Origin: Chondrosia reniformis
Lineage: Eukaryota > Porifera > Demospongiae > Chondrillida > Chondrillidae
Length of the DNA stretch: 64,000 nt
NCBI GenBank assembly: GCA_947172415.1
Contig: OX359196.1
Location: 4,094,501-4,158,500 of the forward strand
Reading direction: 5' to 3'
The notes below the pieces were generated by a model. It made no database searches, was not told where the DNA came from, and saw only the letters and a list, made by a program, of their open reading frames with translations. How positions within the stretch are numbered: the stretch's first letter is position 1; the number at the start of each line of letters is the position of its first letter. A program made the position numbers and the translations under genes. This document shows positions 12,701 to 27,700 of the stretch, one piece after another.

Positions 12701-15700
12701 ATCTACCCATAACTTAACAGTAGCAAGTAGACTTAAAGACACATGGTTACCAAACCCAAGAGGTAACGTTAATATCCAATACTTCCAGCTGTTGGTGGTG
12801 CATCTCTATCCACGTTTGAATTATTTTCGTTTGCATTTCATTGTATGGAAATGAAAAATTTGAACGCCTCTGGAAGGTTGCAGTCAAATCCTGGTGTCTA
12901 ACTAAGCAGTCCAGCTTTGCCTTTGTAACTTTCAAACCGAGGAAATCTACTACTTTAATGAGTTCTGCTTCTAAATTTGTTTTCAGTGTTTCATAGCTAA
13001 GAAAATGAATAGTTTGGTTTCCATTAAACACTCTTCGCCATAACATATCCCAGTGACGATAATACTTTTCAAATGGCTTGTCAGGTATACTTAGTTGTGT
13101 AGTGCTTGCAAAGGATGACGTGTGATCGCGAAAGCTTTGAAAAGTGTGATACGATACGAAAGCATGCCAAGGATTGCGATATAGAAAAATCATCTTTTTA
13201 ATCCAACCATTGACATTGTGAGTTTTTATAGCTACAACGGAGCCATCAGCTATTTCCTCGCCAAGCATTCCGCCACAGAGTAGCTTCTTGTCCTTGTAGA
13301 CAGATCCTGTAAAGCATCCCGTCATTTCCTCCAAGAGAAGCCGACACCACGTGTTTCCTGATCCAGGAAAGCTAACTAAACCAACCCGTTCTGTTTTATT
13401 TCTCATAAATTTCATTTCGCGGTATCCTGTGCAGGCCCTTTTCTCGAACTGAAGACTGCTTTTCTTGCATTGCTTGGCGACATTACGACCAAATTCCTTC
13501 TGTATATCAGCCAAGGTAAATATAAGTTTCTGTTTACCGAACGATTCACTTGAATTGGTTATTACAGTTTTAGAAATAACTGTTGATTGACGAAGCAATA
13601 GAGTAGAAGGCTGCTGGAAAAAGGTTGAAGGTTTTCTTGACTGTGACTTATTCTTTGCCGAAGCAGGCAGAGAAGGTCCAGGACTAGAAGTGCCTCTTGT
13701 CGTGGTATCATTTCCCAACGCATTTGTAACTGCTAAGTGAGTTAGAGCGTCCCTCGCTGTTGTAGATAGCTTACTAGGATGGTTTCCTAAAAAAGGTGAA
13801 CGTTCAAAAAAATAGAGAAAACCGGTCGTAAAACTTAACAAGACAATTAGTTTGACCCGTAACAGCTTCTTATTCCAGAGCAATCTCAGAAACATGTCCA
13901 ATCTTTGTTTCACATTCAACCTTTGTTGAAGTGAACTTTACTATTTACAAATTAGGGGGGCGGGGTTACCTAATTGTTACAATTTCTATAGCTTCTAATC
14001 ACAAAACTGAATGATGTGTGACTTTAGTAACTGGCTAGTTGAAGAGAACGTGTGTTGTTTACAGATCAGTGTGATTCTTAGTCTGCAGAAGTGTATTTTT
14101 GCAGATATACTAGTGTCACTGGTGAACACTGCCATTCCTACTTCTAACATCATTTTGGTAAATGTTTTTTATTTACTTGTATTCCTCCTTTTTCTTGTGA
14201 AATATTTAGTTTTGAAAGTTTTCTTGGCGAAAATCTCGAAATAACATCTCAAACAAGAGAAATATACCGAAATCCATGACCACTTATCTAAAAATGGCAG
14301 TCGAGAAGACCACAATTTTCACTTTTCACAATTAACATGTTTCATGTAGAGTGCATTCAGACTTAGGGCTATCTAGTCCCTAGTTCGGAAACTAGATAGC
14401 CCTAAGTCTGAATGCACTCTACATGAAGCATGTCATTAATTTAACATAACATTTATGACAATTTATAACTTGTATGTGTCTGCATAAATTTGCATATTAG
14501 TGATAGTCCATTTGAAAAAAGATGAAAAAAAAACTAATTTCGGAAATTGGCATATTCCTGGTTAACGGCTTTTTGAACGCTGTAGAGTGTTGAAACATGT
14601 TTTGGCATTTAGAAAAGCATGCATGAATGCCTGTAAATAACCGAAAATCGATTCATTGATGATTTATGAGGTGTTGCTTGATAATACATTAGATAGGACG
14701 GCCATATTTTTTCGGCCATTCCTACTTACTACCATACTATACTCTCTGATATAAATCTGTCTACAGCAGACTTCTTAAAAGGGTCGCTTGTATGCGCCAA
14801 ACTTATCTTTGAGATCGTTTTCTTTTGAGTATCAGAGACGCAGTTTTTCCAAAAAGAACAAACTGTGTCTCTAGATGCTGAAAAGACTAAAAGATGAAAA
14901 TCTCAAAGATAAGTTAGATGTGATCAGAAAATTTTATTGCAGCTTTATAAGCCAGGAGATTGCCTATGAGTGTGGTTTAAATGTTACGCGTACTGTGCGG
15001 AACATTTCCATGCAACTATCTCATCTATCTATGGTATATGGTACAGGCTCTTTTGCAAAAGTTACCACATGCAAAATTTATTGACTTTACGATATATATA
15101 TATATATATATATATCTACATTGCCATGGTAACCGCCATGGTAGGCTGGCACTCCCCTATGCACTTAGAACAGAGTTGAGGGTCTGGGTAGGAATACTCA
15201 ACAAAGTCACCCACACACAAGCAAAAGTACTTTGGAGGAATGGAACTCTTGACGTCGCCCGCTAGTCCAAAAGCAAACCATACTCCCACCAAAGAGTGTT
15301 TATAGAGCCATGGCAATGGGAGATATAAGAGTCATAGACCTCTTAGACTAAGTGCATTATGTGATGCATAATAAGAGGTCTATAACTATTACATAAATTA
15401 TACAGTGCAAGTTACAAAATACCATATACGTACATATAGAAATAGAGAGAGAGAAAGAGAGTAAGTATGAGAAACCTACAAATATATGGCATAACAGTGT
15501 CAACATATGCAAACTATTAGTGGATTATAGCTTATCTAGGTAGGTATGTATTAAATAGCTTACCCAGGTAGGTGTGTGTTTAATGTCCCTTCAGGCAGGG
15601 ACTGAAGTAGTTTAACCATAGCAAGAGCCAGGGGAACCCTCAAAATGTCGACCTCCTCAAAATGAGTCAAACCCCTGTACTTTTGACCTAATGTTTCACC

Positions 15701-18700
15701 CTGTAGAGGATATCACACATATGATTGAATATAGTACAGTAGAAACTGCTTAACTCAAAGCCGGTTAACACAATATACTGGCCTCACCAAAGAAACAGCA
15801 CTCCTACACAATTGATTTTAAGTTGAAAATATTTGAAGAGATTGATGCTAAGAAACTTTCTAAAACCAAATTTGCATGGGATACGACTCGACACTAATGA
15901 CTCTCCTTAAGAAATGGGAGAAATTGAAAAGCAGCTGCTAAATTTAGCAAACACTTCAATAACCACATTACCATAGAGGCAGAGTAGGTTAGACAATTTC
16001 TTTTACTGCTATATGTATTTCATGTATCTCTGTGAACTTTATATCTTTATTATTATGCTGAATTCTTTATACTGTTAACAAGAAATACTGATAACGAGAA
16101 AGACTTTGCCCTGCACTGTAGATTTCTCATTAACCAGTTTCTACTGTAATTATGTAATAAATCATATATTTTAAAAATGTATTTATGAAGTATTTAATTA
16201 AATCTTTGCCAACACTGACTCACCTGTTTTGCCAGAGATTTCTTAAGCTCGGGAAGGAGAGAGTGTATTATAGAGTTATGGATCTTTTGTGAGAGTGCTA
16301 ATGGTTCTTCAGTATGCATGGCCAAATCAATGTCTACCTCCTCACTGTTAACATCCCCATCCCCCATTTCTACATCTAAAGGATGGTCCTCCTCAGAGAC
16401 TTGTTTTGATGGAGGAGGGTCACAGTCATTTGAGTTATTTATGGGCAAATCTGTCAAGCTGAAGTGAAATCCATTGAGTACAGCTACAATCAACCTATGT
16501 ACGTAGGTAATATATATATACATACGTATATATACATAAAATCATTGAACTCGTGATCAACACAGTGGAAAGCTAGAGACATGTATTGCTAACTTGACCA
16601 GTGGTTTCTGCATATCTGGTTTCTTTGGTAAGAGTCTCAAGTACTTCATGAGAAGAAAACGATACGAAGACCATTTCAGCTGATGGGCAATAGCTCCAAT
16701 AACACTAATAGCTGCTTCCATCAGATTGTGATCCTTGCGAGCAGAGGAACTAAAGAAAACATGAGTTCCTATTGGCAGAAAGAAGGAGGTGATAACAGTT
16801 AGAGAAAAGCGATTCTCGATAATCAGTTTCTCCAATTTACGGAGGGCTCTTCCTCTACGATGCACCTAAAGAATAAATAAAAAATAAGTAGTGTGAGGAG
16901 GATTTATTATACGTAAAAAGAATAGAAGATAGCTAGAGTAGAGACTGCATAATGTCAACAAATTGAACAAATAAAGCAAAATTAAAACTGCTGAACATAT
17001 ACAGTATCATAGCATGAGTTGTATTGCAATTGCACTGAATAAAAGATGAGTATTAGTTATCATCATGTTAATGTGACAAGACGTACTTGAATATGTTTCA
17101 TATTCTCAAAGAAGTCAGCTTCAGGATCAGGACTAGACAAGATGGACAGCTGCAGGAACCTTTGATGTGAAGAGTTCACCTTTATCAATTGACCAAGAAG
17201 GGCCAAACTTTCAAAGTGAGCAGTCTGCAGGGAAGGCAAGTAAACATCCATAAAGAAAGCTACTTAACTAGAAAGGTAAACTTGTAGCATATGTAATTGA
17301 GCTATTACGAAAGAAAATACATAGGTCATAAATGGTTTCAGTAATTTGTACCTCTTTCTTTGAGTGTAACCCTTGAATTAAATGCGGTAAAAGTGTCTTT
17401 AAAATTATTGGAAGAAATAGTTCTATATCTACAGATATCATACAAAATAATTAACAAAATATATGAACACAGCAGACCATGTAAAAGTACAATACAAAAT
17501 ACCTACCTTCTGAGGTGATGTGGTTTATAAGTGCAGCAATATAGCTAGCAGCACTATCACGAATTGACAGGTCATCAGACTGCAAATTAGTGAAGTCATT
17601 TAACCATTAGATTAACAAACTGTAATGTACTAAACCAAGTAGGTATAAATACTGTAAAACAGCTTACATACTTACATTTAGGATGAAATACACTGCATTG
17701 TTCATTGGTGGCAAAATGTTCTCTAATGTTGGTGATTGCAGTAGTTCCTTACAAAGGAAAAACCCTTTTAGTCGCTCTTCGTAATCTGGTTCACCCAAAT
17801 GCTTCACATCCCAAGCATTTGCCAAGGATAATGCTCTAGACACTTCTTTAAGAGGCTTATAATTAATCCCAATCTCCTAAAATTATAACAGATATTACTA
17901 AGAAATCCTACGTATATAAGATACACATACATACGTATATCATAGTATACGTATCTCCTATAACATACATACATACGTACATGAAGACAGTGAGCTACTT
18001 ACTTTGAATATATTGCAAAGTTCCTCTCTGGATTCTCTTTGGGAAAGAGTAAAAAGTAAACACGACAAGGGGCTGTAGGGGAAGAAAGAGATTTAAATTA
18101 AGTAGAGGAAAATAAACATTTCAGAAGTGAAATTGTTTTTTTTTTACAAAAATTCAGAGAGTGACGTACAAATTCTGTCTGGCAATTGTATATGATCTAT
18201 TGAACACACCTAATTAGATGACTTGGCTGCTGAATGTATTTCACTAAATTTCTTATTGTGAGCAACATTTTGGCATCTGAACCATGCATCTATTTGCAAA
18301 GAGAGAAGTAAAGTAGCATTTTAGAGTAGATATCCACAAGGCAATGACTAATATCTAACATGAGACTTGGTCAAGGAAGACTTGGTCAAGAATTGAAGCA
18401 TTAACTGGCTCAATTGATGAGCTTCTTCTTGTTCAGTGACAAATCTGCTTATCCTAAATAAAAACCACAAGTATTACACTAAATAGAAGGAAGAAAGGAT
18501 AACTTCTTTTCATACATTGAGAGTACTACAAGTTCCTTCTTTAAGTTGTATTGCTGAGATGGCCCTTGGATGCACTTTGCAACTCTTTCACTTATATACT
18601 TCATCAGTATACTAACATGTGGCATCACAAGTGTGTAACCATGACAACTATGTAAAGTGTCCCCTTCCTCTGTGTCAGTGATTTCCTTTAGAAGATTTTC

Positions 18701-21700
18701 TGTTAGGGTCATCACCATGGTAATGACCTTGGACTGGACTCCTTTGGCAAACAAACATTCATAGACAAATGAGAGTATTCTGCTGTCTTCTCCTTTAGCA
18801 AGTGATGAAGGTAAGGGCTTTAGAAAGTACCCATGTAATCTGTAGGAATGAGTACACATACTGTACATGCATATAACACAACCAGGTCAGGCTACTAATG
18901 ACACTGTTATATATAGTTACACATACGTACATACATACGTACAATAGTATAAAGTACACATATACCATACCAAGGATTCACAGAAGATCAAGATAAAGAA
19001 AAAGACAAAGACTCCCAGGATCACTGATGAAGGGTGGAATTCCCAGAAACGGCTGTCTGACCCAGTGGAGAAGAAGATGAAAGAAGGGAAAAGAAGGAAG
19101 AAAAGACTCCTAGTATCTCCATCCAAAGTTCTCTTCAGGTTTAGTTCCCTTATAGGCTTTTACAGAATAGGCATATAGCATGTAGGAAAATGGTATCTTA
19201 GATTTTTCATATGCACATACAAATAAGCTGAAGTTTTATACGAATCAGTTACCTATTAGATGGGTGGTGAATATACTCATACTTACGTAATGCATGAAGA
19301 ACTGTGCATACTTACCTGGAATAGTTACTCCATGTGTGGAACAACTTCAAAAGGGGAGTTGGTGATTGAATGGCTTCATGTGGTAATTTTTCTAGCTGTT
19401 GAATATAAGAACATAACATGTTTTCCTCAGACAATACATAAGGATGCTTATGCACTTTATTCTTTATTCATACCTGTGGCCAAACAATTGAAGTAAACAT
19501 CACATCCTCTAAATCATTCAGGTTAAACTCTTCAATACATTCATGTACCTATAGAGTTTATTAATAGGTATATAAAGGCAAGTGAACAGCACTACAGGGA
19601 GTTTATTTGAACATGTCTGCACTATAATCCAAATACACATAGTGTACGTATACGTACGTACAATGGTACAATACGGAAGGGACTAAAACTTGAATACCTG
19701 TATAACTGTCTGTATTCCTGATTGACGAATGTTCTTAAGTGAGTTGAAAAACTTAGGATTGATCTGAAAATAGGCAATCAAGTAAACATGTGCATTTTAT
19801 AGTAAATTAGCAGCTTTCCCAGTCACATGATATAATACACAGAGCCATAACATTGATATGCATACATATACGTAATCCATGCAATAATGATTCATCACAA
19901 GGGATGAAAATAGTAAAGCTTTATGGAGGAAACCTACGTAGTTCACTATCTCTTTGGTATTAAAAGTGGGCAATTTAAATTTCTCCAAGGAAGGAGAAGG
20001 AATATTATAAAGAGGAGACAAATGCCCCCTTCCCCCTAAAAGAATCCTAAAAATGTACTAAATTGCCTGCAAACACTTACTTTATCCCTCATACCCAACA
20101 GATCAGAAACCTGCCAGGAAATACGGAGCACAAGCTCAGTAAGTGTGTTGATGCAAAACCTAAGATTGTTACTTAGGTGGAGGACCATTTGACCCACGAG
20201 ATCAAGGAAACTGTAGAACACATAGACAAAGCCTTGTGTAAGCTTCAATGTACTTACACAACTACTTTCAGTCAAACCTTTTCTGTGTCTTAAGAGGAAC
20301 AACAGTCGTTGGATTAGGTTGAAGTAATAGTGCTTCTCTTTGGGTTAAAGGAGCTCTTATTATTGTAATAAATTGAGATAACTCATTACCGGTACAGGAC
20401 CCAAAGAATCTCAAGATGGTCCCTAGAGTTGCTGTTCTGGCGCTACCAGACATCTGTAATCTTCCATATACCAGCCTGACCAAGACAGGAATCAATTCAG
20501 CTGTATGTTCCTCCTTCACAATATATAGTTCAGATCCTGAACAGAAACTTAAGATTTCATCACTGAAGGTAGATTCATCCAATAACTTTTCCAAATTACC
20601 CCTGTATAATGGCACGTCAAGTCAAAATGAATTTCTTTATATTAAAATCAGACCTCAAGATAGGCAATACACTACAGAGTATACTGAAGATGAGTGCACT
20701 CTGTTATCTAAACTTGTAGAAAAATTTCAAAATACATATACTTAAGTACATCCACTCAATTTCAACTGGGACTGGTACAGTATACAGTTCCACTAGCCTA
20801 CATATGTAGACAAGACACATACACTTTAATTTTTTGACAGTAGAAATCCAGCCAACTATACAAAATGTTTACTTTGTTAGCCTTATTAAAAATACATATA
20901 CGTACATATGTGCATTAACAAGTAGACGACAGGACAGTAGATCATAGTTATATCCCAGTATAAGTGTAATATTGAGTTATCATTCAAATACGTATATGGC
21001 TTTTGTTCTAAGCTGACATCAATTTGATTACATTTGGATGAAGACACATTACTTGTGCTACGTAGGTAATGTCAGAGTGTGCAGTCAGTATTGAATGTTA
21101 TTTGGGCAATAATGCTTAGGTTTGAAACAGCTGAAGAGTTGTTTTTGTATTCTGTCCATTCCCAGTTGCTAAGTTTGGCTATTCATTTCATTAATACCAT
21201 AGGAGTATTATTGTCAGGTAATGAATAACTCGGTGAATGCATTCTACAGTCAACTCAGTAAACCTTACTTATACAAGAGTAGACTCTTAGACTTGTATGT
21301 AGCTAAGCACTTCAGGGCTAGCAGCTGAACAGATGAATCATGACTCATAAGCAGCTGCAAAAACGAAACCAACATTAATATGCAGACAGTTGGTACACAA
21401 GAAGGTGATGAGAGACGTACACTCGTGTACAACTTGTGCAGCTCCTCCTGCTTGTACATAGCCTTTGGATTCTTGAAACTAGAAAGTACTTTTAACATTT
21501 GCTTTAGAGTTCTAAGCAATAAAAAGGTAATATACTGTCAAAGTAGTTATAATTTAAAATACAATACAATACACATAGTGTACAATGTAGGTTGATCATT
21601 TACCAAGTAAACCTACTAACTTCTAGAAATGATGGGAAGAACGAAAGAGGCAACAATTCACCATTTATCAGTGACTAAAGAAGACCCTCAGGATCAATAA

Positions 21701-24700
21701 ATCTGATAAGAATTTCAAACTACATCTTTAGATGCTCAAAAGAGATTGAAAGATGAACCTTTCTTACTCGGGTTCTCCAGTACCTAAACTGTTATCCAAA
21801 AATGTCTGTATGGTATCAATTTTCACAACTTACTTAATGATATACCTTCCTTTTGTTATTGTATCTGGAAGCTTTGAGGACTGGGATTGATCAGATGTGA
21901 TGGCATTCACAATCTCAGTGTTATCAGTAGAAAGATTCTGATCATCCTGAGTGTCCATTTCATGTTCATCCATACCCAGACCGTTGTCATTTAGATTTGC
22001 ATCAGTGAAGAGAACAGTGTCCTTGCCAAACTTCTCTTTCACCTTGTTGCTATCTTTAGTGGCACTTGCACTAATATCTTGTGCCTTCATTAGGCTGTCC
22101 TCCCACAATGTTACCTCCTTTTCACAAAAATCCAAAAATACAGGAACTACTATTCTGGAGCGGCTCTCAGCATAATCAAGAAACAGTTCCATACACTTCC
22201 ACAAGAGATACCTAAAGTTGGCATAGTCCACACGACCACTCTCACCCAAAAATAGAGTGTTGGCATATTCCATTTCATACAGCTGATTGTGATTAGCTGC
22301 AAACTTCACATCTTGGCCAGTGATGGCTTGAGAATTCAAATCTATTGAAATGAAATATACAGAATGCATAGTACATGATAAAAACGTGATAATGCAATAC
22401 TTTGTTAGAAAGGTAAAATTGTTGCAATTTTTGTATCTACACCTGTACATACATTACTAAATATACATTTTTTATAATCCAATATTCCAACGGTTTGAAC
22501 ATCATAAGCTAATTAAATTTCACTAAAGTATTCAAGAAGAGTAATGTAATGTACGAAGAAAGGATTAAGGTCTGGGCCATGCTAGCTAATGCTACCTGTC
22601 TCCTTGGAGCTTGGCAGCATAATTTTGAAAAGTCAAGGATATGGATGCCAAGGAGGACAAGAAATGTCTGATAAAGAATCTTCTTGAGTGGCCTTAGCTT
22701 TTTCCACCTATGTGGCAGTGCCCTCCCTACATGATCCAACTCGTGCAAGTGGACTATTTACTGTACCTACTCCTACGTACATCATTATATCATTATGCAT
22801 ATGGCAAGGCAGGGCCAGCCAGGTATGTGGCTCCGCTATGGTCAGGCCTTTAGGAAGGCCGCTCCCCTCAACTCCTCCCTGCAATGGGATAGGTGTGACA
22901 CTGATACTGGCTGCCGAGTCTGAGGAGGCACCAGTCTCATATCATTCCAGGCCTTACCCCACTGGATACTCCACTGCATACCCCATGGTACGTATACCCT
23001 GCAGCCCATCAGGAGATCTGCCGTCTTTGGAACCAAAGTTCTGGTGTGGGGCCCTGCCAGTTTCGACATGAATGCCTGCAAAGATTCAGGACACTAGCTA
23101 GGGACTGCCACTTCTTCACCTACCAGCATGTCGCCCCCTCAACAGAGTTGCCTATACTAGCTCAAGACTACTCCCACTGAGTGAACAGTCAGGTTGCTGA
23201 TATTTGACTGCAATCTCTTTTTGGTTACCTCTGACTTTCAGTTCTGTGTGTATGCAGGTATATTTTCATTGCTCATTCAAATTCACCATATGCAGACTCC
23301 TTACATATTGCTGCATCTTTATACATAACACCTGGAATAACTTAATCATATGTAGACGTAGGTATGTTAGTGAGTGAGGCTTTATATATACAAGAGGTAC
23401 AGTTCTGGATCCAGATTTGCATATATATACGTATATATGGAAATGGAGAATGATGAAGACATATAGATTGTTTAACAGCGCCACAGTCACTGCATGTGAG
23501 AATTGGATGTTTATAGCCTAAGGATATATACAACTATTGGCAGGAGTCATTACAGTAAGGATGGACCCGACTATGAGAGTATACTGGGATGTGGGAGTAG
23601 GAAGAGGATTAATCTGAAGAGTAGCTAGAGCTAGCGATATGGAGGGATACACACTGGAAGGTGACTGAGAAACTGAGGAGATTTGTACAAGAAAGAATTC
23701 AGATTAAAGACTATTATTATAATATTTGTCTTGTCTTATTGTATAGTACGTATATTAACAAATTAGTTTTGGACATCATAGTGACTCATGATCATGGGCC
23801 CTAGCTTGGCCTTGTGTTTTCTGTTCTTCACATGACACATGTTACTGTAATAAATAACAATAATAATAATATATCCTTGCTGAGGGCTGCAAGCTTGCTC
23901 ACATGCATGCATGCATGCACCATATGTAGATATGGGTCCACAGGCCCCCAGTGACCCTCACACTTAATTTCCACTGCATTATGTGTTGCAGATCTGCCAG
24001 CTCCTAGCTCATCGGCAGTGGTGTCTTGTCATGGCGTGGCAGTTTATCCATCTGCAGAACAATCCGCTCTATCCAACCATAAGAGAAGGGCTGACCTCTT
24101 GAGCATAGACAGTTTCACTTAGGCAGTACTTTGGGCAGCTTGCTGTGTAAGTTTTATGGTTTCCTCCGTTGTGCAGAGTTCTTGACCCCAGATGATGCTG
24201 GCTTGATCCAGCTGTTCATTTGGCAATGGAGGATATTCATTTAGACACAGACTCAAACCTGTGAAAGTTCCTCCTACATGTTAAAGGGTCTAAAACTGAT
24301 CAGTTTAGGGAGGAGGCTACAATAGTCCTTGATGCTACCGGAGGAGAGCTTTGCCCAGTGGCAGCTTTGCTCCAGTATGCCAATTTGAGAGGTACAGTGC
24401 CCCTGGTCCACTGTTTCGATTTGAAATTTTTCCTGTCTGTATTCACGATTTAACTCTAAATATGTTTACATATGCCAAATTATTTTATTACAATCTAATG
24501 TTATAGAAGTAGATATACAGTGGACTCTCCATCCAAGGGACGGGCTGGTACGATAGCAGTTGTCTGTTGTATGGAAATGTCCTTAACTCAGAAAGTATTG
24601 GAAAATCATATTATAAGCAAATTAACACACCGCTATCAATTAATGAAAGTGCTACAATCACAAAAGCACCAATCTACACCTTTTGAAGGGCAGGTACTCA

Positions 24701-27700
24701 GCTGCAGTGCAAACCATTAAATCCAAAGGACAGACTCACTGTGATTGTTTGCCTGGACGGCGAGACAGTCAGAAGAGTTCCTGCTAATCTTGCTCCAACG
24801 TTTTCTCCATTTCTAGCAAGGGAGTGTAACACCATCACAGCAACCATAACTGATGCTCGAGTCAATTGTGGAGCAGGTTTGGATCTGGAGGTTCCTTGCT
24901 GCTACACACTAACTGGGCCAAAATGTTACGTGCAGCGTGCAAAGGAACTTCTGACCCATTTAAACTAGCCTGCTTGTTGTTTGAGACGTTTCTGGTACTT
25001 TTATTGATTTGCTGGTTCTTTGTGTCCGTTCATAGAGAGAATTTTGTTCACAATATTCGCAATCAGGAACTTTAAAGCGTCCGTTGGACGGTATTGAGAG
25101 TGTCCGCATTTGGGAGATTAAAACGTATTAACGTCATGCACGGGAGAAACCATGACCGCGTGGAGGACGTTGCAAAGCGACTGATCGTTACTGGGAGAGT
25201 CCGTTAATGGAGAGTCCACTGTAGTATAATCCTTTATGTGGCCCCTCTGGGGCCTAGGGTCCTTGCCCCAGGTGTGTCCTCTTGTGTAAGGGTGCAAAGT
25301 ATAGGGTTCAAAGGACATGGGGTGTGGCCCAGGTCCCTTAAGCAGAGGAGGTTGTGGAGTCCCTCTTAATTGGTTTCTTCCTTGAATATTTAGATATTTA
25401 CATCAAGTAAAGTGATGCTACACACAACGGGTCTAACTTGTATTCTTAGCAGCTCCTTCTAAGAGATCCCCAAACACTTTCCAGAAGACTGTCTTGCACT
25501 CTTCAGTGGCGTAGGAGGCTATCAGCTCACCGACTGGTTCCCACAGAGGACTAAAGTTCACATAATACATTCCAAAGAGATAAAGCAAGGGGATCTAAAA
25601 AGGAGATGAGACAAGTGTGAAACAGGAAATACTGTATATACATTTAAGTACGTACGTATGTAATACTTTAATAATATACGTACGTAGTTACATATGGTAC
25701 ATGCATATGCAGATACTGACAATTCACTGAGGTAACTAGCAAAATTAAAGTATATTTTAATGCTAAAATTAGGGGATTGGTGCGTTGAATTACTGCACAC
25801 ATATGCAGTAGTCTCCAGTAAAATTTCATAACAGCAATATTGTGAATAATCATGTGTAATAAAGTGTAAGTTACTGTAGCATCAACTGCTGTCCAGTTAG
25901 AGACATTTACATGTAACGATTATTATGCCCCGCAGGAGGGTCTAGTCCATCACAACTCTAAGTAGAATCACCTCAATCAATAATCAATAATCAACAAACT
26001 CAACATACGTACATACGTATCAAAACAAAGGATATTGTCTTTAATGTGTATACACAATGCACACTTAAAAGTGTACACCTATTATTAACATAATATAAAA
26101 ATAAGTTCTCAGTATATGGTTATCAACTACATATGTACATATGTATGTATGTACTGCACATAGAAACATATTCATTATCTATTCACATCAAATACTGTTT
26201 ATAATAATAGTGAACAAATGCTAGAAAGCAGATATATACGTATATACAGTGAGACCTCACTTAACCGTATACATCCGTTTTATGCAAATATTCGGATAAA
26301 CTGAGGGAATTGGATAAGTGAGGATATATCTAATATGTCTTTATATCGATCTTAATATCCATTTGGTCAGAAATACTCCTGAATGGCATGGTATCATATG
26401 TTGATATAGGGTGTGTTTGTTGTGCAGGCATATTTCTTTCTTATCTTTTCCTGACAGTCCATTCCCTGGCCTTTTTGGTTACAAACAAGCAGCCATTAAT
26501 TCTCTATTTTACTAAAAATAACGCTGGATTATCGAGGAAAAGGTATACGGAAAGTGAACTTTAGTATACAAAACAACGCAACCTGATGCGGACACCTGAT
26601 AAGTGCTGTATAGCAAAACAGCAATGGAACATGCGGACACTGGTTATGAAAATTATGGTCTCACTGTACCTAAATCAGTTTAGCCAAGAAAATTTACAAC
26701 TATTAAAATTAGATTAAAAAATATAACCTACCTACCAAATAGCAAATCTTATCTACAATGACTAACATTTCTAGTAGCCATGTCATTCCTAGTAATGGAC
26801 ATTTAGTTACATATATGTGCAGTTATTAATCAACACTTTCAATACAATAACAAATATAATCGTAAACTGAAGTTGCAGAAAAATGCATCACATACGTAGT
26901 TTAAACCAATTCCCACATAAGTACTGCACATGTACAGCATCATGAAAAAACAGCACAACTTCAACTGTCATTCCAAGAAGGGTCTGGCTGCCCTTTTACC
27001 TGTGATTATCATATTCAGTCTTAGTCTGTGAAGGGCACTGGTCACTCCTAATTCAGTCAACATTTCATCATTCAAACAAACAAAGATCTGTCCATTAACT
27101 TGCTCAGCCAGAAAGGCTCCCTTATAGCTATGTAGGTCTAGGGCTTCTAAGAGGTGCTGCACTGCCATGCAGGAGAGATCTTTCAGGTAGCTCCTGTTTT
27201 CTGCTTCTGTGTATACTCTTTGAGATTCAACACTTTCCTTTTGCCCTGTTGTAGGGAGACAGGGTGGCTGCGGTGACGTCTCAGAGGGACTCTCTGAATA
27301 CACATTACCCATGGATTTCTGGGACTTCAATTTAGGAGGTATCTTAGGGGGAAGGGGTGGGGAACACATGGCAAGAGAAGTTCCTTCAGATGCCTGACAT
27401 GAAGTAATGGAATCCAGCTGTCCTGATGACTTATTCCTAAGTAACTTTTTTCTCAGCTCAGTTATGTTCTCGTAATCAGCTCTGGCCTCACAGTAGATAT
27501 GCTCCATTTCCCTTTTATCCCTGGGTTCCATTACTTCAATGAAGAGATTCAAGCTTACAGGAATTTCTAGAAGAGGCATTTCGATCATTTCCTCAAACTT
27601 TAGAAGTGCTATCAGCACATTTTCACTGTGTACTTCTCTAAGGTGCACATATGGAATACTATCAATATCATCATCATCTGAAACAGGTCGAGCCATCACT

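Noticed and set aside
20217..20262. Strong GTAAGTA donor after exon 24
   Set aside because: Exon 24's frame reaches TGA before it. The weaker GTTTGA donor at 20278 keeps phase with exon 25.
22688..23071. 127-codon plus-strand frame
   Set aside because: Low-complexity Pro/Ser-rich translation in a GC-rich decayed repeat; no domain, and an equally long frame exists on the other strand.
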